From Isoptericola sp042668085 (lineage in GTDB: Bacteria > Actinomycetota > Actinomycetes > Actinomycetales > Cellulomonadaceae): DNA of 16,444 nucleotides. The translations under genes and the position numbers were made by a program. The DNA lies in the NCBI RefSeq assembly GCF_042668085.1, contig NZ_JBHVBO010000088.1, positions 1 to 16,444 of the forward strand, read 5' to 3'. Positions 8,908 to 14,925 of the stretch are shown piece after piece (the stretch's first letter is position 1; every line of letters starts with the position of its first letter). The notes under the pieces are model-generated. The model was not told the origin of the DNA. It saw only the letters and a program-made list of their open reading frames with translations, and did no database searches.

Positions 8908-8916
8908 CCCGGCTTC

Positions 8917-8933
8917 CCCGCCGCGCGGGCGGG
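8917..8933 (+). terminator. Possible hairpin terminator after tetR
   Basis: CCCGCC (8917-8922) and GGCGGG (8928-8933) form a perfect 6-bp stem with a 5-base loop, starting ten bases after the tetR stop. There is no U-tract, so it is only a candidate. Confidence 0.35.
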
Positions 8934-8960
8934 CGCTGAGCCGCACGACCTCCCCCGAAA

Positions 8961-8980
8961 GGCGCAACCGAGGTTCCGCC
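8961..8980. promoter_or_regulatory. 20-bp dyad, candidate operator in front of the ABC exporter
   Basis: The sequence GGCGCAACCGAGGTTCCGCC is a near-perfect inverted repeat in which eight of ten base pairs match (GGCG, C/C mismatch, AACC, central GA). It lies between tetR (stop 8907) and the exporter ATPase (start 9072). Its length and symmetry fit a TetR-family operator. No second copy was seen in front of tetR, so binding by the neighbouring TetR is an inference. Confidence 0.45.
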
Positions 8981-9071
8981 CTCCGCCTCAAGACCCGGCC
9001 ACCCCGCCCCCGGAAGGCTCGGGGTACCGGCATGGCGAACGACGGCCGCCGGACGACGAGGGAGGGGACGG

Positions 9072-9788
9072 ATGACCACCATCCGGATCGCGGGGCTGCA
9101 CAAGTCCTACGGCCGATTCGAGGCCGTGCACGACGTGGGGTTCACGGCGGAGCCCGGGAGGGTCGTGGGCCTGCTGGGCCCGAACGGCGCCGGCAAGAGC
9201 ACGACGCTGCACGTGCTGCTCGGCCTGGCCCGGGCGGACGCCGGCACGGCGACGTTCGACGGCCGACGCTACGCCGAGCTGGAGCACCCGGCGCAGGTCG
9301 TCGGGGCCCTGCTGGACGCGGGCGGGCTGCACCCCGGCCGCACCGGCCGCGACCACCTGCGGGTGCTCGCCGCGGCGTCGCGGCTCCCGTCCCGCCGGGT
9401 CGACGAGGTGCTCGCCGCCGTCGGTATGGTCCCGGCCGCGGACCGCCGCGTGCGCACGTACTCGCTCGGCATGAAGCAGCGCCTCGGCATCGCCGCCGCG
9501 CTGCTCGGCCGCCCCGACGTCCTGGTGCTCGACGAGCCCGCCAACGGCCTCGACCCCGCCGGGATGCGGTGGCTGCGCGAGCTGCTGCGCACCTTCGCCG
9601 ACGACGGCGGCACGGTGCTCCTGGCCAGCCACGTGCTGGGCGAGGTGGCGCAGGTCGCGGACGACCTGGTCGTCATCGGCCAGGGTCGCGTCGTCGCCGC
9701 GGGCACCCTCGGCGAGCTCGTCACCACCGACCGGAGCCTCGAGGACGTGTACCTCGACCTCACCGCCGCCACCGAAGGAGTGCGCTGA
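9072..9788 (+). CDS. ABC exporter ATP-binding protein (DrrA/BcrA-like)
   Basis: A 238-residue ATPase that would power the membrane partner encoded next. Motifs: Walker A GPNGAGKST at 36-44 (Lys42), signature YSLGMKQRL at 130-138 (the SLGMK form common in this group, instead of LSGGQ), Walker B VLVLDEP ending in catalytic Glu155, D-loop NGLDP and H-loop His187. The Q-loop reads LLDAGGLHPGRTGRDHL, with Asp82 in place of Gln. Family members often carry an acidic residue here. The C-terminus SLEDVYLDLTA is typical of natural-product and bacitracin-type exporters. The ATG at 9072 follows GGGAGGGG. Its stop overlaps the permease start by one base (TGATG), so the pair is translationally coupled. The substrate cannot be read from the sequence. 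Confidence 0.93.
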   Translation: MTTIRIAGLHKSYGRFEAVHDVGFTAEPGRVVGLLGPNGAGKSTTLHVLLGLARADAGTATFDGRRYAELEHPAQVVGALLDAGGLHPGRTGRDHLRVLAAASRLPSRRVDEVLAAVGMVPAADRRVRTYSLGMKQRLGIAAALLGRPDVLVLDEPANGLDPAGMRWLRELLRTFADDGGTVLLASHVLGEVAQVADDLVVIGQGRVVAAGTLGELVTTDRSLEDVYLDLTAATEGVR

Positions 9789-10714
9789 TGTCTCTCGCCG
9801 TGTTCAGGGCAGAGCTGCTCAAGCTGCGCAGCACCAGGACGCCCTGGGTGATCGGGATCGTCGCGGTCGCGGGCATGGTCCTCGCGCAGGTCCTCACGAT
9901 CGTGCTGCCGCGCACCCTGCGCACCCTGGAGGCCCTCAGCGGGTCGGACGCCGGGTTCCACGTCGGGGTCCAGATGTCCCCGGCGGACACGAGCGAGCTC
10001 GTGTCCGGGCTCGCCGCCGCGACCGACCTCGGCACCGCGACGGCTCAGCGTGCGCTGCTCGACCTCATGGGCAACGGGCCCGCCGGGTCCGGCTCCAGCG
10101 GCGTCACGGCGCTGTGCGTGCTGCTGCTCGGCGCGCTCGCGGCCACGACCGACTTCCGCACCGGCGGCATCGTGCCCACGGCGCTCGCCGTGCCGGACCG
10201 GTTGCGGATCCTCGCCGGCAAGGCGGGCGCGACGGCGACCGCGGCGCTCGCGATCGGCGCGGCGCTCGCGCTGGTCACGGCCGTCGGGCTGGTCGTCGCG
10301 GTCGCCACGACGCCCGGCGCGAGCCTGGCGATCGGGCCCGCCGAGGCGCTCGGCGTCTGGGCGCGGGGACTCGCGGTCATGGTCCTGCTCTCGTGGCTGG
10401 GGCTCGCCGTCGGTACCCTCGTGCGGGGGCAGGTCGCGGCGATCGTCGTGGTCGTGGCGCTCGCCCTCGTGGAACCGATGATCCAGGCCGCCGCGCTCGT
10501 CCTCACGGGTGGCGCGACGACGGCGACGTCGTGGCTGCCGATCACCCTCGGCTCCCTCGCGTCGGCGGGTCAGGGCGCCGCCCAGCTCTTCGGCGCGGCG
10601 TCGGACGCCGGGCCGGCCCTCGGGGTCGCCGCGGCGCTGGCGGGCCTGCTCGCCTGGGCCGGCGTGCTGCTCGTCACCGCGGGCGCGGTCCTCCGGCGTC
10701 GTGACCTCGCCTGA
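9788..10714 (+). CDS. ABC-2 type exporter permease
   Basis: A 308-residue membrane protein, partner of the upstream ATPase. It starts with the usual ABC-2 N-terminus, FRAELLKLRSTRTPWV, before transmembrane segment 1 (about 20-41). A loop of about 60 residues outside the membrane follows, then about five more segments around 104-120, 144-180, 196-215, 217-238 and 275-300. A cytosolic patch DFRTGGIVPTALAVPDR between segments is typical of these permeases. The AAGGAG ribosome site lies inside the end of the ATPase gene, seven bases before the ATG. The product ends with VLRRRDLA, consistent with a cytoplasmic C-terminus. The stop codon lies within a perfect 10-bp palindrome. Alternative roles (antibiotic, peptide or lipid export) cannot be separated here. 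Confidence 0.9.
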   Translation: MSLAVFRAELLKLRSTRTPWVIGIVAVAGMVLAQVLTIVLPRTLRTLEALSGSDAGFHVGVQMSPADTSELVSGLAAATDLGTATAQRALLDLMGNGPAGSGSSGVTALCVLLLGALAATTDFRTGGIVPTALAVPDRLRILAGKAGATATAALAIGAALALVTAVGLVVAVATTPGASLAIGPAEALGVWARGLAVMVLLSWLGLAVGTLVRGQVAAIVVVVALALVEPMIQAAALVLTGGATTATSWLPITLGSLASAGQGAAQLFGAASDAGPALGVAAALAGLLAWAGVLLVTAGAVLRRRDLA

Positions 10715-10720
10715 TATCAG
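10711..10720. repeat. Perfect 10-bp palindrome CTGATATCAG over the permease stop
   Basis: CTGATATCAG is its own reverse complement, and its TGA is the permease stop codon. The AT-rich patch continues into ATCGATACCC. It may be a regulatory site for the downstream kinase genes, or chance. Confidence 0.4.
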
Positions 10721-10742
10721 ATCGATACCCGCCTGACCAGCG

Positions 10743-10787
10743 ACGACGTGTCGTGCCCGGCCCCGGACGGCGTACCGTGGGCCGGGC
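10743..10787 (+). promoter_or_regulatory. Candidate promoter of the kinase/regulator operon with nested dyads
   Basis: A -10 like TACCGT is at 10773-10778. A 12-bp inverted repeat, ACGAC-GT-GTCGT (10743-10754), falls where a -35 box would be. Nine-bp perfect arms GCCCGGCCC (10755-10763) and GGGCCGGGC (10779-10787) flank the -10, and a smaller ACGG/CCGT dyad (10767-10770, 10775-10778) lies inside them. The structure could be an operator cluster, or a GC-rich terminator hairpin for the ABC genes that overlaps the promoter. Confidence 0.45.
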
Positions 10788-10843
10788 TCGGCAGCCAGCA
10801 CGAGACCCATCCAGACAGCCATCCCGACACCGACGGAGGACCT

Positions 10844-12166
10844 GTGCTCGACGCGCTGCGCCGGCGGCTCGACGCCCTCGGCGTCCGGACCCCCACGGGC
10901 CGCGACGCGCTGCTCGGCGCCGCGATCGGGGCCCTGTCCGTGGTGCTGCTCGTGGTGGTGCTGCAGCTCGTGTCGTCGAACCTCGGCGCGTCGTTCGGCG
11001 CCCAGGCGTCGGTCGAGGGGATGAGCACCGGGGCGCTCGTGGCGGCGTGCGTCGTCCTCGTCGGACAGGCGATGGCGCTCACGCTGCGGCGCCGGTTCCC
11101 CATGCTGTGCCTCGCGCTCGTGGTGCTCGGGCAGCTCGCGCTGGCGCCGCTGCTGCCGCCGTTCGTGAACTTCCAGGCGCCGGCCACGCTGGTCGCCGCG
11201 TACTCGGTGGGCGTCCACGCCCCGCGGCGACCGGCCCTGGGCGCCGCGGGGGGCGCCGCCGTGGTGCAGGTGCTGCTCGGGTACGTGCTGGGCGGGCCGG
11301 CGTCGGCGGCGGAGCTCGGCGTGCCCGTCGGCACCCAGCTGTGGGGCGGCCTGGTGTCCGCGCTGGTGGTCTACCTCGGCGCGGTCCTCGTCGGCGCGTA
11401 CATCGGTACCCGGCGCGAGCTGCTGGCGCAGCTGCGGGCGCGGGTGGCGCAGGCCGAGCGGGAGCGGGAGGCGCTCGCGGCGCAGGCCGTCCTCGCCGAG
11501 CGCGGGCGCATGGCCCGCGAGCTCCACGACGTCGCGGCGCACCACCTGTCCGGGATCGTCGTGCAGGCCGCCGCCGCCGAGCGGCTCGTCGCGGGCGACC
11601 CCGAACGGGCGAAGGAGTCGCTGCGGTGGATCCGCGGCCAGGGCCGGGAGACGCTCGAGAACCTGCGTCTCGTCGTCGGGATCCTCCGCGACACCGGGGA
11701 GGGCGACGACGCGCCGTCCGCCCCGCAGCCCACGCTCGCGGACGTGCCCGCGCTGCTCGACCTCGCCCGCAGCACCGGCACGCGCGTGCAGGAGACGCGG
11801 CGCGGCGAGCCCTACGACCTGCCGCCCACGGTGCAGCTCACGGTGTACCGGGTGCTGCAGGAGTCGCTCGCCAACGCCCGCCGGCACGCGCCCGGGAGCC
11901 CCGTCGACGTCGAGACCGTGTACGACGAGGACGAGCTGGCCGTCACCGTGCGCAACGGCCCGGCCGACCGGACGGCGTCGACCGCCCCGCCGCAGGAGGC
12001 GGGCCCGGGGCACGGCGTCATCGGCATGACCGAGCGCGCGGAGCTCGTGGGCGGCCGGCTGACGGCGCGGCGCACGTCCGGGGGCGGCTGGCTGGTGCGG
12101 CTCGTCGTGCCGCGCCCGGCGGGCGCCGAGGACCGGCCGGTGCGCGCCGGCCAGGGCGCTCGATGA
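10844..12166 (+). CDS. NarL-family sensor histidine kinase
   Basis: A 440-residue membrane sensor kinase. Residues 20-190 hold about five or six hydrophobic segments with short loops, so it probably senses within or at the membrane. A short coiled coil (about 190-220) leads to the HisKA_3 box ERGRMARELHDVAAHHLS with phospho-acceptor His228. The ATPase domain has an N-box VLQESLANARRHAPG (Asn344) and a G-box GHGVIGM (389-395). I chose the GTG at 10844 because GGAGG (10835-10839) lies just before it. The same frame is open from 10748, but those extra 32 residues are His/Asp/Pro-rich, unlike the family, and would span the promoter region. The gene ends in an ATGA overlap with its response regulator. 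The group resembles LiaS/DesK-type kinases next to exporters, and the signal is unknown. Confidence 0.9.
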   Translation: MLDALRRRLDALGVRTPTGRDALLGAAIGALSVVLLVVVLQLVSSNLGASFGAQASVEGMSTGALVAACVVLVGQAMALTLRRRFPMLCLALVVLGQLALAPLLPPFVNFQAPATLVAAYSVGVHAPRRPALGAAGGAAVVQVLLGYVLGGPASAAELGVPVGTQLWGGLVSALVVYLGAVLVGAYIGTRRELLAQLRARVAQAEREREALAAQAVLAERGRMARELHDVAAHHLSGIVVQAAAAERLVAGDPERAKESLRWIRGQGRETLENLRLVVGILRDTGEGDDAPSAPQPTLADVPALLDLARSTGTRVQETRRGEPYDLPPTVQLTVYRVLQESLANARRHAPGSPVDVETVYDEDELAVTVRNGPADRTASTAPPQEAGPGHGVIGMTERAELVGGRLTARRTSGGGWLVRLVVPRPAGAEDRPVRAGQGAR

Positions 12167-12822
12167 CGCGCGTCGTGCTCGTGGACGACCAGGCGGTGGT
12201 GCGCGCCGGGTTCGCCGTGATCCTGCAGAGCGAGGGGCTCGAGGTGGTGGGCGAGGCGTCCAACGGCGCGGACGCCGTCCGCGTCGCGCGCCGCGAGCGG
12301 CCCGACGTGGTGTGCATGGACGTGCGGATGCCGGGCGGCGACGGCATCACCGCGACCCGCGAGCTCGCGGGGCCGGGCGTCGTCGACCCCGTGCCCGTGC
12401 TCGTGGTGAGCACCTTCGACCTCGACGACTACGTGTTCGGCGCCCTCGAGGCGGGGGCGTCCGGCTTCCTGCTCAAGGACGCCGAGCCGGACGTGCTCGT
12501 CGACGCGGTGCGCCGGGTCGCGGCGGGCGACGGCCTGGTGGACCAGGCCCTCACCCGCCGCGTCATCGACGAGTTCGCGCGCCGCCGCGGACCCGTCGTC
12601 GCCGACCCGGCCGCGACCGGGCTGCTCACCGCGCGGGAGCAGGAGATCGTCGCGCTGCTGTGCCGCGGGTCGTCCAACGCGGAGATCGCCGCGGCGCTGT
12701 TCCTCGAGCCCAGCACGGTGAAGTCGCACCTCAGCCGGATCATGACCAAGACGGGCGCCCGCGACCGCGTGCAGCTCGTCGTGTGGGCGTACGACTCCGG
12801 AATGGTCGTCCCCGGAGCCTGA
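12163..12822 (+). CDS. NarL/LuxR-type response regulator
   Basis: A 219-residue transcription factor, partner of the kinase. The receiver domain has acidic Asp8/Asp9 (VLVDDQ), phospho-acceptor Asp53 (CMDVRMPGGDG), Ser83/Thr84 (VVSTFD) and Lys105 (GFLLKDAEPD). A linker leads to a LuxR helix-turn-helix at about 149-214, with LTAREQEIVALLCRGSSNAEIA and STVKSHLSRIMTKTGARDR as recognisable parts. All switch residues are intact. The ATG overlaps the kinase stop (ATGA), implying coupled translation. The likely targets are its own promoter and the adjoining ABC genes (inference from neighbourhood). It ends nine bases before the stop of the convergent minus-strand gene. Confidence 0.94.
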   Translation: MTRVVLVDDQAVVRAGFAVILQSEGLEVVGEASNGADAVRVARRERPDVVCMDVRMPGGDGITATRELAGPGVVDPVPVLVVSTFDLDDYVFGALEAGASGFLLKDAEPDVLVDAVRRVAAGDGLVDQALTRRVIDEFARRRGPVVADPAATGLLTAREQEIVALLCRGSSNAEIAAALFLEPSTVKSHLSRIMTKTGARDRVQLVVWAYDSGMVVPGA

Positions 12823-12834
12823 GCGGTCCGCTCA
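12820..12834. repeat. Palindrome carrying both stop codons of a convergent gene pair
   Basis: TGAGCGG (12820-12826), a central T, and CCGCTCA (12828-12834) form a perfect 7-bp inverted repeat. The left TGA is the response-regulator stop and the right TCA is the stop of the minus-strand gene. A flanking C/G pair extends it by one. It might form a short bidirectional terminator hairpin (5-6 bp stem, GGTCC loop) without a U-tract. Confidence 0.45.
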
Positions 12835-13308
12835 GCCTGCCCCGGCGTCGACGATGCGCCAGCACTCCGGGCCGAGAGCGAGGTAGTAGGTCCAGCCCCA
12901 CCCTTCCTCGGGGGCGTTGCCACCCTCGGCGAACGGTCGCCACGCCACCTCGAAGTCGGTGTTCACCGCTGCTGTGGTCGGGTCGGAGAGCTGGGGCGCC
13001 GGGACCACCTCGATGATCTCGAGGCTCCGCGTGGCACCGCAGAGGTGGTCCCCTGCGTCCCCCGCAGCGGACAGTGCCGCCGCCGTCTCGCAGTCGTGCG
13101 CGCTCACGGCCTCCAGGTAGGCGCGGACGACCTGCTCCGGGGCGGCGTCCGCCGGTGGCACGGGCACGTCCGCGGTCTGGCGCGGAGGCGCGAGTGCGGC
13201 GGCACTGGCGGCCACCCCGGCCCCGACGACGGCGACGACGGCGAGCGCCACCCACCGCCGGGTGCGACGTCGCCCCGGGCGCGGTGCGGGCTCGGCGCCG
13301 ACCACCAT
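12832..13308 (-). CDS. Hypothetical membrane-anchored extracytoplasmic protein
   Basis: 158 residues that I cannot assign to a named protein. A basic N-terminus (RRRTRR, about 13-18) is followed by one hydrophobic helix (about 19-40), then an Ala/Pro-rich spacer and an extracytoplasmic domain from about 57. PEQVVRAYLEAVSAHDCETAAALS resembles the first helix of small NTF2-like or DUF4878-like actinobacterial surface proteins (seen in part: AYLEAVSAHDCETAAAL). The segment ECWRIVDAG near the end fits the last strand of that fold. Cys73, Cys90 and Cys149 could make one disulfide. There is no lipobox. The ATG at 13308 lacks a good ribosome site but has TACTGT six bases upstream, hinting at leaderless expression. 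It lies downstream of the peptidase gene but is separated from it by a strong hairpin. Confidence 0.7.
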   Translation of the reverse strand: MVVGAEPAPRPGRRRTRRWVALAVVAVVGAGVAASAAALAPPRQTADVPVPPADAAPEQVVRAYLEAVSAHDCETAAALSAAGDAGDHLCGATRSLEIIEVVPAPQLSDPTTAAVNTDFEVAWRPFAEGGNAPEEGWGWTYYLALGPECWRIVDAGAG

Positions 13309-13314
13309 GGCCGG

Positions 13315-13320
13315 ACAGTA
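13315..13320 (-). promoter_or_regulatory. Candidate -10 element of a leaderless promoter for the small membrane protein
   Basis: TACTGT on the minus strand is followed by six bases and the ATG at 13308, so transcription would start on the initiator codon. No -35 and no ribosome site are evident. The element lies downstream of the peptidase terminator hairpin, which supports an independent promoter. Confidence 0.4.
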
Positions 13321-13353
13321 CCGCTCCCGGGCCGGCCGGGCGACGGCGACGAC

Positions 13354-13397
13354 GGACGAGCCCGACGCGCGCCGGGTGGCGCGGGCCGGGCTCGTCC
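13354..13397 (-). terminator. Strong GC-rich hairpin terminator after the M14 peptidase
   Basis: Arms GGACGAGCCCG (13354-13364) and CGGGCTCGTCC (13387-13397) pair perfectly over 11 bp. After a 3x3 internal loop, CGCGCC (13368-13373) and GGCGCG (13378-13383) add six more pairs around a GGGT loop. It begins 15 bases past the peptidase stop. No U-tract follows on the minus strand, which is common for actinobacterial terminators. Confidence 0.7.
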
Positions 13398-13412
13398 TCT
13401 TCGGGGGACCGG

Positions 13413-14657
13413 TCAGTCGGCGTCTTCCCAGCCGTAGTCGGGCAGCTCGAAGAAGTCGTCGCCGTCGAGCGTGTCGACCTCGCCGGTGGCCATGGCGTCG
13501 ATGAGGGACTCGACGCCGGTCCGCACGCTCTGCACGAGCATGCCGTGCAGCTTCTGGCCGAGGTCGTCCTGCTGGCCGCGGACCTCGAACAGCACGGTCG
13601 CCGACCCGTTGAGGGCGAACGCCGACCGGCCCTGCCCGGCGTACTCGCGCTCGTCGGGGTGGAAGTACCGCCCCACGGCCGCCAGCGGCGACTGCGTGCC
13701 GTACTGCTCCTGGATGCCGTTCGCCACGGCCAGCGCGTACCGGCGGGACCGGTCCTGGTCCAGCAGGGGCCAGTCGTCCTGGTAGGCGGCGCCGTCGTCC
13801 ACGCCGAGCGGGGGGTAGTCGAGGGACACGGAGATCGGCTTGCCGTCCTGCGGCCCGCCGGTCAGGTCGTCGCAGGGACCCATGTGGTGGAGGTCGACGA
13901 CGGCGTCGACGGCCCCGAACTCCTCCTGGAGCCCGACGTAGACGTCGCGGATGGTCTGCGACTCCGGGGAGAGGAAGAACCCGGCGTCCTTCTGCTCGCC
14001 CGGCAGGTCCTCCGGCCGTGGCACGTAGTCCAGGTCGGGGTTGAAGTCGCGGTTGAGGTCGAAGCCGGGCTCGGCGATACCGTCGCCCGACAGGGAGTGG
14101 TACCAGGCGCGCGGCGCCCCGGCGAGCTGCGGGAAGTCGGCGACGACGTCGTCCCACGGGACCACGTTCATGCGGCGGTTCAGCTCGCCGCCGTCCGGGT
14201 TGACCATGGGCATCGCGACCAGCGTGACGTTCTCCAGGGCTCGGCGGGTCGCCGGGTCGTTGCCGCTGCCCAGCTTCTTGAGGATGCCCAGCAGGGCCTC
14301 GGTGCCGGTGCGCTCGTTGCCGTGGATGGCGCTCTGCACCAGGAGCACGCGGTCGCCCGTGCCGACCCGCGCCGTGTACAGCTCGCGGCCCTGGTGGGTG
14401 TGGCCGACGACGTCGACCTGGACTCGTCCGCCCGAGGTCTGCTCCAGCTGCGCGAGCTCGCGCTTCAGCTCCGCGTGGTTGGTCCAGCCTGTGAACTGCG
14501 GGTCGTCGAAGGTCTTGCAGGTGCCCTGCTCGTCGGGGGAGGGCGGGGCGGTCCGTACGGGTGCCGCGGCGGCCGACGTGGCAGCGAGGCCGGCGACGGT
14601 GGCGCCCGCTGCGAGCGTGGCGACGAGCCGTCGGGATCGAGGGGAACGAAGACGCAC
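13413..14657 (-). CDS. Secreted M14-family zinc carboxypeptidase
   Basis: A 414-residue exported metallopeptidase, expected to cleave C-terminal residues from peptides. A signal peptide covers about 1-32 (RSPRSRR, hydrophobic core, then TSAAAAP). The M14 active-site residues can be lined up: zinc ligands His112 and Glu115 (SAIHGNERTG), third ligand His257 or His258 (VVDLHHMG), substrate-binding Asn202-Arg203 (DLNRDF) and general-base Glu358 (TVLFEVRG). MPMVNPDGGELNRRMN is also typical of the family. The C-terminus is acidic (LDGDDFFELPDYGWEDAD). The GTG at 14657 has a GGAGG site five bases upstream. The frame is open further upstream, but that part overlaps the amylase and its control region. 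Specificity cannot be told from this sequence. It is divergent from the amylase, so both may answer to nutrient signals. Confidence 0.9.
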   Translation of the reverse strand: MRLRSPRSRRLVATLAAGATVAGLAATSAAAAPVRTAPPSPDEQGTCKTFDDPQFTGWTNHAELKRELAQLEQTSGGRVQVDVVGHTHQGRELYTARVGTGDRVLLVQSAIHGNERTGTEALLGILKKLGSGNDPATRRALENVTLVAMPMVNPDGGELNRRMNVVPWDDVVADFPQLAGAPRAWYHSLSGDGIAEPGFDLNRDFNPDLDYVPRPEDLPGEQKDAGFFLSPESQTIRDVYVGLQEEFGAVDAVVDLHHMGPCDDLTGGPQDGKPISVSLDYPPLGVDDGAAYQDDWPLLDQDRSRRYALAVANGIQEQYGTQSPLAAVGRYFHPDEREYAGQGRSAFALNGSATVLFEVRGQQDDLGQKLHGMLVQSVRTGVESLIDAMATGEVDTLDGDDFFELPDYGWEDAD

Positions 14658-14686
14658 GTGAACCTCCGGTGGTGGGTCGGTCGTGG

Positions 14687-14717
14687 TGCTGGCGGCACGC
14701 CGTCGTGCCGGTGAGCA
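14687..14717. repeat. Interrupted dyad in the peptidase 5' leader region
   Basis: CGGCACG (14693-14699) and CGTGCCG (14704-14710) are perfect arms around CCGT, and outer TGCT (14687-14690) and AGCA (14714-14717) also match. It lies 30-60 bases upstream of the peptidase start, so it could be a leader hairpin or a regulator site. Confidence 0.4.
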
Positions 14718-14764
14718 GCATCCTTGCGTCGAAGCGCGAGCCCGGCGCGCTGAGATCGCCCGGG

Positions 14765-14792
14765 TAGACAGTTGCCTCGGTTTCTGTAATGT
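14765..14792 (+). promoter_or_regulatory. Promoter of the alpha-amylase gene
   Basis: TAGACA (14765-14770, five of six bases of TTGACA) and TAATGT (14787-14792, a TAnnnT -10) are separated by 16 bases. It is the most AT-rich stretch of the 268-bp gap. It predicts a start near 14799 and an mRNA leader of about 127 bases. Confidence 0.6.
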
Positions 14793-14800
14793 TGCTGCAA
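14792..14800. promoter_or_regulatory. Operator-like TTGCTGCAA at the amylase start region
   Basis: TTGC-T-GCAA is a perfect 4+4 inverted repeat overlapping the end of the -10 and the expected transcription start, a good place for a repressor. Short TTGC/GCAA or CTTGCAG-type repeats are known in streptomycete amylase promoters and LacI-family (MalR-type) operators. The link to such a regulator here is inferred. Confidence 0.45.
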
Positions 14801-14864
14801 GGCGACAAGGCCCACTCCGCCCGTCGCCGACGCGGCCACCCGCCGTGCACGACACCCCGGCATC

Positions 14865-14887
14865 GCCGCCGGGGGAGAGCCGGCGGC
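14865..14887 (+). other. GC-rich hairpin in the amylase mRNA leader
   Basis: GCCGCCGG (14865-14872) and CCGGCGGC (14880-14887) form a perfect 8-bp stem with the 7-base loop GGGAGAG, ending 38 bases before the start codon. It could stabilise the 5' end of the mRNA or affect translation. Confidence 0.45.
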
Positions 14888-14925
14888 CCTTCACGAGGGT
14901 CCGTCCGACCCGAAGGAGAGCAGCA

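Noticed and set aside
9032..10714. A 560-codon frame that would fuse an N-terminal extension to the permease
   Set aside because: The first part is a frame shadow of the ABC ATPase, which has a complete set of motifs in its own frame. The permease has its own ribosome site and ATG at 9788.
10748..10843. Earlier GTG start for the histidine kinase at 10748
   Set aside because: The 32 extra residues are unlike the family and would cover the promoter and dyad region. The GTG at 10844 has a GGAGG site.
9269..12013. A 914-codon minus-strand frame opposite the ABC and kinase genes
   Set aside because: It is composed of Arg/His/Gly/Glu-rich shadow sequence with no domain, and is antisense to four well-recognised genes.
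12163..12822. The kinase/regulator/exporter locus as a new defence or signalling system
   Set aside because: Every gene belongs to a common family with intact standard motifs, and there is no toxin, nuclease or unusual domain fusion. It is treated as an ordinary stress or efflux locus.
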